In this document: positions 45,158-52,377 of the stretch, piece by piece
How the letters are laid out: the number at the start of each line of letters is the position of its first letter
How positions within the stretch are numbered: the first letter of the stretch is position 1
NCBI GenBank assembly: GCA_017860345.1
Contig: JAFNAV010000010.1
Coordinates: 1 to 59,444 of the forward strand
Source of the DNA: Bacteroidota bacterium
GTDB taxonomy: Bacteria; Bacteroidota; Bacteroidia; Bacteroidales; Paludibacteraceae
DNA: 59,444 nucleotides
Direction: 5' to 3'
The notes under the pieces: model-generated
What the model was told of the DNA's origin: nothing
Databases searched by the model: none
The model's input: the letters and a program-made list of their open reading frames with translations, nothing else
Made by a program: the position numbers and the translations under genes

Positions 45158-46327
45158 TCAAATACTTAAATACTTATTGATAAGTCTCAGCATCAGTTTG
45201 TTCAACAGCTCAACCTGATAAGCTCCCACGGTAGGCTCAAGGTGGTCGTTGCCTACACCGCTATCGTTGGTAATAAATACGTAAGTACCATTGGTTACAG
45301 AAGCCATAAACCGCATCAGAAACTCAGTTTCCTTATCAATACCACTGGCAGTAACAGGAATGATGCGGATGCCTTTGGAAGCAGCCGATTTGATATGCTT
45401 TTGCAAATCGGCAATCACAGCCGGCTGGTAATGCGGGGGAGCATCGAGTAAGAGAAAAAGTATGCGCGTGCGCGACTGCGACGACCATTGGAGGTTATTC
45501 ACCGCTTTATCAAGTGCAGTGTGTACAGCTTCGGGGAAATCGCCTCCACCATCGGCTCTTTGAGCCTTAATAAAATTGAGTGTTTTGTCGATATCGGAAC
45601 TAAAGTCTGATACGCGTGTCAGATAATCATCACCTTCGTCGCGATAGAATACTGAGCCGGTAAAAATACTTACTGATGGATTTGCAGTTTGAGCTTTACT
45701 TACCACATCAAGCAACTCGGTTTTCAGAAATTCAAGTTCGTCGCTCATAGATCCGGTTGCGTCTACCACAAAAGCTATCTCTGCCCGCGTAGGAGCAGTT
45801 TTGGAGGATGTAAGTTGAACGGTATTTATGCCATCTGAGTATTTTTTTACATCACTAATGGTTTTATCACCAACAGCTATTTCGTATTGGCTGAAATTGA
45901 CCGAACCGTTTTTTTGAAACACATCCACCCAAAGTTCAGCCTTTCCTTCGTTATCTGTTTTGGCTATCCATACTGTTGCTCCATTGAGTTTCAGGTTAAC
46001 GGTTTCATCCACGGCCGGGGTTGTGCCATTATAGGTAACCCTCACCGAAACACGATTATTCAGGTAGAAACTCCAATAACTATTCATGCCTGCATAGTCT
46101 TTTGTTTGAAGCAGACTATCTAAAAATGTCCAGTTGCTCAAATCGTTCCATTCGCCAGCCGTAATTACACCGGGCTGACCTTCATTTTGTTCACCTGAAT
46201 TTACACCCTCCGACACACCGTCAGTCAATGCATACTTATCGCCGTCGGCATCGGTATATCCTACATCTTCTTTAGTACAACCAACAAGCAAAACCAGCAT
46301 AAAACAAAGCAGCCAATACTTCTTCAT
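45158..46327 (-). CDS. Lipoprotein with von Willebrand factor type A domain
   Basis: This 389-residue lipoprotein has a signal ending LLVGC (Cys at residue 17 from the ATG used). An acidic, low-complexity stretch (VGYTDADGDKYALTDGVSEGVNSGEQNEGQ) is followed by a beta domain with EGKAELWVDV. The VWA domain begins IAFVVDATGSMSDELEF at about residue 188; the metal site reads DATGSM, with Asp, Gly-Ser kept and Thr in place of the first Ser. DAPPHYQP is the third metal-site loop. It is the first gene of the operon with the small lipoprotein and the radical SAM enzyme. It may bind a surface or periplasmic protein. The ATG at 46327 is used; 46333 is also possible. Confidence 0.85.
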   Translation of the reverse strand: MKKYWLLCFMLVLLVGCTKEDVGYTDADGDKYALTDGVSEGVNSGEQNEGQPGVITAGEWNDLSNWTFLDSLLQTKDYAGMNSYWSFYLNNRVSVRVTYNGTTPAVDETVNLKLNGATVWIAKTDNEGKAELWVDVFQKNGSVNFSQYEIAVGDKTISDVKKYSDGINTVQLTSSKTAPTRAEIAFVVDATGSMSDELEFLKTELLDVVSKAQTANPSVSIFTGSVFYRDEGDDYLTRVSDFSSDIDKTLNFIKAQRADGGGDFPEAVHTALDKAVNNLQWSSQSRTRILFLLLDAPPHYQPAVIADLQKHIKSAASKGIRIIPVTASGIDKETEFLMRFMASVTNGTYVFITNDSGVGNDHLEPTVGAYQVELLNKLMLRLINKYLSI

Positions 46328-46471
46328 ATCCATATCATTTTGTGTTTATAACTAATGATGCTTTGTACGAAGAAAATGTTGCACAGTGAATTTAAGTAAT
46401 TGAAAGAAAATAATGTCCTATTTTACAACAAATACCATTTTACACATATAAATCATTGATGCTCCTTTGAA

Positions 46472-46817
46472 GTTCTTTTGAGGTACTCAGGTTCCCTTTG
46501 AGGCTACTCGTGTTCCCTTTGAGGGTACTCGTGTTCCCTCTGAGGCTACTCGTGTTCCCTTTGAGGCTACTCGTGTTCCCTCTGAGGCTACTCAGGTTCC
46601 CTTTGAGGCTACTCGTGTTCCCTTTGAGGCTACTCGTGTTCCCTTTGAGGCTACTCGTGTTCCCTCTGAGGCTACTCGTGTTCCCTTTGAGGCTACTCGT
46701 GTTCCCTTTGAGGCTACTCGTGTTCCCTTTGAGGCTACTCGTGTTCCCTTTGAGGCTACTCGTGTTCCCTCTGAGGGTACTCGTGTTCCCTCTGAGGCTA
46801 CTCGTGTTCCCTTTAGG
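46472..46817. repeat. Minisatellite of 21-bp units
   Basis: Fifteen units of exactly 21 bases (46491-46805) with consensus GTTCCCTTTGAGGCTACTCGT, plus a decayed unit on the left (46472-46490) and a partial one on the right. Variation is limited to CTTTG/CTCTG, GGCTA/GGGTA and CGT/CAG. It is followed by three short GGTCTATT copies. Four of the six frames are open because 21 is a multiple of three, but each lacks a credible start: the TRVPFEA-type frame has a stop just upstream. I treat it as non-coding. The rest of the 46334-47015 gap shows nothing else that I recognise. Confidence 0.93.
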
Positions 46818-47015
46818 GTGGGTCTATTCGGGTCTATTGGGTCTATTCAATAAACTGTGTCAATGTTTTTATTGTCCGTAAGATATTCATATTATATCTT
46901 TGTAAATCTTCTACGGGGGACTGATTTTTAGGGATTTATATTAGGATACATTCCCTACGGGAAATAATTTACCATAAGCAAAATTGAATTATTTCAAAAT
47001 CCTGATTCGCATTAC

Positions 47016-47663
47016 TTATACATCACTCTCTTTTCGGGAAAAATAGCGACACCATTCTGTAAGGCCACACTCGTAACATTTAGGTTTACGGGCCTGACAA
47101 ACATAACGTCCGTGCAAAATAAGCCAGTGATGAGCCCGGGGAATAAGGTCGGCAGGAATATACTTCACTAATTCTCGTTCGGTTTGGAGCGGGTTTTTAG
47201 AATTGGTAGTAAGCCCAAGCCTGTCGGAAACTCTGAAAACATGCGTATCCACAGCCATGGCAGGTTTATCAAAAATAACCGAGGCTATAACATTAGCCGT
47301 TTTTCGTCCTACACCGGGCAGTGTTTGCAACTGGTCAACATCATCGGGCACTATACCGTCGAAGTCGGCTATCAGTTTTTGCGCCATTCCCACCAAATGC
47401 TTAGCTTTATTGTTGGGATAAGATACAGAGCGGATATAGCCGAAAACCTCATCAGAAGTAGAAGCCGCCATTACTTCGGGAGTAGGAAATGCCTCAAAAA
47501 GTTTAGGCGTAATCATATTTACACGCTTATCGGTACATTGAGCCGAAAGAATCACAGCAACAAGCAATTGATACGGGTTCTCATGATGCAATTCAGTCTC
47601 GGCCACCGGAACATTAACCCTGAACCACTCGATAATATGCTGATAGCGTTGTTTTGTTGTCAT
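47016..47663 (-). CDS. nth: Endonuclease III
   Basis: This 215-residue DNA glycosylase/AP lyase removes oxidised pyrimidines in base excision repair. It shows the helix-hairpin-helix LPGVGRKTANVIASV with the catalytic Lys, the catalytic Asp in MAVDTHVFRV, and the C-terminal 4Fe-4S cluster Cys set with spacing C-x6-C-x2-C-x5-C (CQARKPKCYECGLTEWC). Length and motifs are normal. It is divergent from ftsK across 266 bases. Confidence 0.96.
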   Translation of the reverse strand: MTTKQRYQHIIEWFRVNVPVAETELHHENPYQLLVAVILSAQCTDKRVNMITPKLFEAFPTPEVMAASTSDEVFGYIRSVSYPNNKAKHLVGMAQKLIADFDGIVPDDVDQLQTLPGVGRKTANVIASVIFDKPAMAVDTHVFRVSDRLGLTTNSKNPLQTERELVKYIPADLIPRAHHWLILHGRYVCQARKPKCYECGLTEWCRYFSRKESDV

Positions 47664-47814
47664 ATTAAGTTTATTGATATTTTAAATACAGTCAATACCT
47701 GCCAATACGGCTAATTGATTAATTGTAAAAGCGTATCGGGATAGTTCGTAACCGGTTCGCTTGTTCGCTCCACAAATTTATATCAAAAAATAATTTTTGG
47801 CGATGCTTTTTTAC

Positions 47815-47822
47815 TATTTTTG
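47815..47822 (+). promoter_or_regulatory. -7 box of the ftsK operon
   Basis: TATTTTTG matches TAnnTTTG; TTTTTG at 47794-47799 could be the -33 element. It gives a leader of about 100 bases before the ftsK start at 47930. Confidence 0.5.
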
Positions 47823-47929
47823 CATATCAAACATAATTATGGGTAAATAAAACCCGTTCATTATAAACCGGATTAATAAAAGTACAGGTATAAGCTTTTC
47901 AGAAAACCCTATATAGTTCAATATCAGAT

Positions 47930-50452
47930 ATGGCACCACGCAAACCTATAAAACCGACTTCGAAAGCAGAGAACAGAACAGAGCCGAAAAAAGAATTTAA
48001 GTCGGAAGCACCCAAAAAAAACAGTAAAACCACGAGTTCATCATCAGAGTTTTTTCAGGATTTAAAAGCATTCCTGACCGATGACCGCACCCGATTTATA
48101 CTGGGAATTGTAATCTTGCTGGGTGTACTGTATCTTACATTAGCGTTTATTTCGTACTTTTTTACCGGAGCTGCCGATCAGAGTAAAATGGATTTGTCGC
48201 TGGGCGAGCTACGCCAATTGCGTACCGATATTCAGAACTGGACATCGGTAACCGGAGCTGTATTAGCCGAGAACTTCATTCATCGTTGGTTTGGTGTATC
48301 GTCGTTTGCCATTCTGGTATTCGGGTGTATTGTTGGACTCAGAATGCTTAAAGTAAAAGCTCCATCGTTGTGGAAAAGCTTTTTCCATGCGGCATTTTGG
48401 CTGATATGGTTATCAGTCATGTTGGGTTTTGTAGTAAATCCATTCGTAAAGGAATGGATTTTCTTTGCACCTGGCGGACAACATGGCGAAGCCGTAAGCC
48501 GATGGATAAGCTCGTATGTGGGTTATCCCGGCACTTTGATGATTCTGGTAGGTGTTTTTCTTATTTACAGCATCATAAGCTTTACATCGACAATACCTTT
48601 TATACAACGACTGTTTGGCAAAAAGCATAAAAACAATGAGGTAGAGGAAGAAAATACTTATTCGGATGATATGAATGACGGATCTGAACCAACGGTGGCT
48701 GTAGGAACCGAAATTATTCCTGAAGACTGGGTAGTGAAAGGCAGCGACGAACAGGAAGAATTTATCATTGCGCCGGACGAATTTGCCACTGAAAGCACGC
48801 CTGCGGAGCCACCGGTAAACAATGATGTAACTTTTGAAATAGAAACTCCGGTTGAAACTGAAGATAATCAGGCTGTAGATACTCCGGCTAACTCCAACGA
48901 GGAAGAAAACGAAGATCCTGAATACAACCTGTCGCGACTGGGAAAGTATGACCCCACGCTGGACCTTACCCGCTATACCACGCCTACGCTCGACTTGCTG
49001 AAGGTATACGGTTCGGACAACAACACACAGGTTGATATGGTGGAGCAAAACGCCAATAAAAACCGTATTATCACCACCTTACAAAATTACGGTATAGAGA
49101 TTGACTCCATCAAAGCTACGGTAGGACCTACCATTACACTTTACGAAATAGTACCGAAAGCAGGTGTACGTATTTCAAAAATCCGAAATCTGGAATATGA
49201 CATCATGCTCAGTCTGGCCGCCACGGGTATTCGTATCATTGCGCCTATACCGGGCAAAGGAACCATCGGGATAGAAGTTCCCAATGCTGATCCTCAGGTA
49301 GTTTCCATGCATTCGGTTATTGCTTCCAAGAAGTTTCAGGAATCGAAATTTGAGCTTCCGGTAGCGTTCGGAAGAACCATTACGAATGAGATATTTATGG
49401 TAGATCTGACTAAAATGCCGCACCTGCTTGTGGCCGGAGCTACCGGACAAGGAAAATCGGTTGGTCTTAACGCCATTATCACCTCGCTGCTTTACAAAAA
49501 ACATCCATCGCAGTTAAAATTGGTACTTGTTGACCCCAAAAAGGTTGAGTTTAATATTTATGGAGATATCGAAAAACATTTTCTGGCTAAGCTCCCCGAT
49601 GGCGAAGACGCAATCATAACTGACACAAGCAAGGTAGTAGAAACGCTCAACTCCCTGTGTAAAGAAATGGACGACCGCTACGATTTGCTCAAAAAAGCCC
49701 ATGTTCGTAACATCAAAGAATACAACGAAAAGTTTTACAATCGTAACCTCAATCCCGAAAAAGGTCACCACTTTTTGCCTTACATCGTGGTTATTGTAGA
49801 TGAGTTTGGCGATTTGATTATGACTGCCGGCAAAGAAGTAGAAATGCCAATAGCCCGTATTGCTCAGTTGGCACGTGCGGTGGGTATTCACATGATTATA
49901 GCCACACAACGCCCGTCGGTCAACATTATTACCGGTGTTATCAAGGCCAACTTCCCGGCCAGAGTTGCATTCCGCGTATCGTCCATGATAGACTCGCGCA
50001 CTATTCTGGATGCTCCCGGCGCCAACCAATTGGTTGGGCGGGGCGATATGCTATTCTCGCAGGGCAGCGACCTTACGCGTGTTCAGTGTGCTTTTGTAGA
50101 TACGCCTGAGGTAGAAGGCATTGTGCATCACATCAGCAATCAGCAAGGTTACCCTACAGCATTCTACCTTCCGGAATATATTGGTGGCGACAGCGAAGGA
50201 GTAGATATGAGCTCGGTAGATATGAGCAAGCGCGATCCGCTTTTTGAAGAAGCAGCACGCCTGATTGTGGCCAGCCAACAAGGATCAACATCGCTCATTC
50301 AGCGTAAATTTTCCATTGGCTATAACCGTGCCGGACGTATTGTTGACCAACTGGAGGTGGCTGGTATTATTGGCCCGTTTGAAGGAAGTAAAGCACGTCA
50401 GGTACTGGTTATGGACGATTACCATCTGGAACAGATATTAAAACATCTGTAA
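47930..50452 (+). CDS. ftsK: FtsK/SpoIIIE DNA translocase
   Basis: This 840-residue septal DNA pump clears chromosome ends at division. A charged N-terminus is followed by four membrane segments (about 45-220), an acidic linker (about 230-330), the alpha domain, and the motor. The motor has Walker A GATGQGKS at about 502-509, Walker B IVVIVDEFGDLI and the ATQRPSVNIITGVIKANFP segment. A C-terminal winged-helix gamma domain (LIQRKFSIGYNRAGRIVDQLEVAGIIGP) binds orienting DNA sequences. It opens the ftsK-LolA-like-trxB set, an order that is common in Bacteroidota. All parts are present. Confidence 0.97.
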   Translation: MAPRKPIKPTSKAENRTEPKKEFKSEAPKKNSKTTSSSSEFFQDLKAFLTDDRTRFILGIVILLGVLYLTLAFISYFFTGAADQSKMDLSLGELRQLRTDIQNWTSVTGAVLAENFIHRWFGVSSFAILVFGCIVGLRMLKVKAPSLWKSFFHAAFWLIWLSVMLGFVVNPFVKEWIFFAPGGQHGEAVSRWISSYVGYPGTLMILVGVFLIYSIISFTSTIPFIQRLFGKKHKNNEVEEENTYSDDMNDGSEPTVAVGTEIIPEDWVVKGSDEQEEFIIAPDEFATESTPAEPPVNNDVTFEIETPVETEDNQAVDTPANSNEEENEDPEYNLSRLGKYDPTLDLTRYTTPTLDLLKVYGSDNNTQVDMVEQNANKNRIITTLQNYGIEIDSIKATVGPTITLYEIVPKAGVRISKIRNLEYDIMLSLAATGIRIIAPIPGKGTIGIEVPNADPQVVSMHSVIASKKFQESKFELPVAFGRTITNEIFMVDLTKMPHLLVAGATGQGKSVGLNAIITSLLYKKHPSQLKLVLVDPKKVEFNIYGDIEKHFLAKLPDGEDAIITDTSKVVETLNSLCKEMDDRYDLLKKAHVRNIKEYNEKFYNRNLNPEKGHHFLPYIVVIVDEFGDLIMTAGKEVEMPIARIAQLARAVGIHMIIATQRPSVNIITGVIKANFPARVAFRVSSMIDSRTILDAPGANQLVGRGDMLFSQGSDLTRVQCAFVDTPEVEGIVHHISNQQGYPTAFYLPEYIGGDSEGVDMSSVDMSKRDPLFEEAARLIVASQQGSTSLIQRKFSIGYNRAGRIVDQLEVAGIIGPFEGSKARQVLVMDDYHLEQILKHL

Positions 50453-50595
50453 TTAATTGTAGTTTGTGCTTATTTATGTCAAACACTTTCCTGAACAGAC
50501 AAAAAACAACAGTATTTTCAGAAATGAATTTATCTGCACGATATTTGCCATATCTACAATAAACACAATCTTATTTACCCTAAAAATTAAGAAAT

Positions 50596-51231
50596 ATGAC
50601 CCGATTTACACATTCTATTCTTATATTAATATTTTCAATACTCAGCGTATCGGCACAAAACAACACTGAGGCTCAAAAAGTTATCGACAATTTAGTTAGT
50701 TCACTCAGCACCTCTGCCATCAAAACGAATTTCAGACTTTCGTCAGGACAAAAAAATACTGTAAATTCGCAATCGGTTTCGGGAACGTTTATTCTAAAGG
50801 GAAATAAATTTGTACTCGATACGGATGGAACAAAAGCCTGGTTTGACGGAAAAACGCAATGGACTTATGTGGCAGACAGCAAAGAGGTGTCGGTAACCGA
50901 ACCAACAGAATCGGAACTGGCCGACACCAACCCCTTGGCTATTCTTTCGAAATTCAGAGCCAAAAGTTTCATTCGCTTTAGCAAAACCAAGTCGGTAGCC
51001 AACCATATTATTGAGTTAAATCCGAAAAGCAAGAAAGAAGAATTCAGTCAGGTACAGGTGCAGATAAACAAAGCAACCGGCAATTTAGTTTCGATTAAAT
51101 TAACCGACAAAAAAGGGTCAACCACCCTCCTCACCCTGAGCAATTATCAGAAAGGAGTAAAAGTACCCGATAATACTTTTGTATTCAATAAAGCAAATTA
51201 CAAAGGGGTGACGATAAATGACCTCAGATAG
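50596..51231 (+). CDS. LolA-like outer-membrane lipoprotein carrier
   Basis: This 211-residue periplasmic protein has a signal peptide ending SVSAQ and a LolA/LolB-like half-barrel: GTFILKGNKFVLDTDGTKAWFDGKTQWTYV in the first half, ITDKKGSTTLLTLSNYQKG-like strands in the second, ending TFVFNKANYKGVTINDLR. LolA-type proteins carry lipoproteins from the inner to the outer membrane. Position after ftsK is conserved in the phylum. It lies 143 bases after ftsK and 86 bases before trxB. Confidence 0.88.
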   Translation: MTRFTHSILILIFSILSVSAQNNTEAQKVIDNLVSSLSTSAIKTNFRLSSGQKNTVNSQSVSGTFILKGNKFVLDTDGTKAWFDGKTQWTYVADSKEVSVTEPTESELADTNPLAILSKFRAKSFIRFSKTKSVANHIIELNPKSKKEEFSQVQVQINKATGNLVSIKLTDKKGSTTLLTLSNYQKGVKVPDNTFVFNKANYKGVTINDLR

Positions 51232-51317
51232 TTGCAGATTGATGGTTGCTAAAATAGCCTGTTGCCCATAACTTGTTGAGCATAGCAAACAAAACTTGAA
51301 ACAAAAAAAATACAAAT

Positions 51318-52262
51318 ATGTCAGAAAAAGTACGTTGCCTGATTATAGGCTCAGGACCAGCAGGATACACTGCGGCCATTTACGCATCAAGGGCTAACCT
51401 TTCACCCGTATTGTACGAGGGTTTACAGCCGGGTGGACAGCTTACCACCACCAACGAAGTTGAAAATTTTCCGGGCTATCCGCAAGGCATTACCGGCCCC
51501 GAACTGATGGAAGACTTAAAGAAACAAGCTGAGCGTTTTGGAGCCGATATTCGTTTCGGGATGGTTACTGCCACCGACCTATCGGTAGCGCCATACAAAG
51601 TTACAGTAGATGGCGAAACCGTTATCGAAGCTGAAACCCTGATTATTTCGACCGGAGCTACTGCCAAATACCTTGGATTGCCCGATGAGCAAAAATATGC
51701 CGGTTCAGGCGTTTCGGCTTGTGCCACCTGCGATGGTTTTTTCTATCGCAAACGTAAAGTTGCTGTTGTAGGTGGTGGCGATACAGCCTGCGAAGAAGCC
51801 ACTTACCTGGCCGGATTGGCCGACAAGGTATTCCTCATCGTACGTAAATCGTTCTTACGCGCTTCAAAAATCATGCAGGAACGCGTTTTGAGTAATCCAA
51901 AAATTGAGGTATTGTTCGAACACGAAACTATCGGCCTTACAGGCAACATGGTAGTTGAAGGAGCCGATTTGGTAAAACGCCGCGGACAAGCCGACGAAGA
52001 AAAAGTACACATCGAAATTGATGGATTCTTTTTGGCCATTGGACATAAACCCAACTCAGATGTTTTCAAACCCTGGATTGAAACCGACGAAGTAGGATAT
52101 ATCAAAACCATACCAGGCACACCCCGTACCAACATACCGGGCGTATTTGCAGCCGGCGATGTGGCCGACCCACATTACCGTCAGGCTATTACTGCCGCCG
52201 GAAGTGGTTGTCAGGCAGCCATCGAAGCAGAGCGCTACCTGAGCGAAAAAGGAGTTTCATAA
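51318..52262 (+). CDS. trxB: Thioredoxin reductase
   Basis: This is a 314-residue FAD- and NADPH-dependent low-molecular-weight thioredoxin reductase. It has the FAD motif IIGSGPAGYTAAIYASRA, the redox-active CATC in VSACATCDGFF at about 135-138, the NADPH motif VVGGGDTACEEATYL, and the C-terminal GVFAAGDVADPHYRQAITAAGSGCQAA. It reduces thioredoxin in the cytoplasm. All motifs are present. A long hairpin lies downstream. Confidence 0.97.
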   Translation: MSEKVRCLIIGSGPAGYTAAIYASRANLSPVLYEGLQPGGQLTTTNEVENFPGYPQGITGPELMEDLKKQAERFGADIRFGMVTATDLSVAPYKVTVDGETVIEAETLIISTGATAKYLGLPDEQKYAGSGVSACATCDGFFYRKRKVAVVGGGDTACEEATYLAGLADKVFLIVRKSFLRASKIMQERVLSNPKIEVLFEHETIGLTGNMVVEGADLVKRRGQADEEKVHIEIDGFFLAIGHKPNSDVFKPWIETDEVGYIKTIPGTPRTNIPGVFAAGDVADPHYRQAITAAGSGCQAAIEAERYLSEKGVS

Positions 52263-52295
52263 AAAACTTTTTCCAGATTATCAATTAGTATCAAA

Positions 52296-52348
52296 AGAGG
52301 GTGTACTGAAATTGGTTTCTTGCTGATCCAATTTTCAGTACACCCTCT
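52296..52348. terminator. Long hairpin between trxB and the outer-membrane protein gene
   Basis: AGAGGGTGTACTGAAATTGG (52296-52315) pairs with its complement at 52328-52348 except for one extra T, a 20-bp stem with a 12-base loop. No T run follows on either strand. It separates two convergent genes and probably ends both transcripts or blocks exonucleases; it may also be a copy of a dispersed repeat. Confidence 0.75.
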
Positions 52349-52377
52349 CTCCATTTATAAAGTCGGGCTGAGCGATA

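Noticed and set aside
43308-46817. CRISPR arrays
   Set aside because: Both arrays are head-to-tail repeats without unique spacers, and no cas gene is in the window.
46498-46881. Open frame over the 21-bp array (repeats of LLVFPLR)
   Set aside because: Any 21-base repeat keeps frames open. The start would be TTG inside the array, with no promoter or signal; the other plus-strand frame has a stop just upstream.
48413-49048. 211-residue minus-strand frame inside ftsK
   Set aside because: It lies antisense to a complete and conserved gene and has no recognisable domain, so it is a shadow frame.
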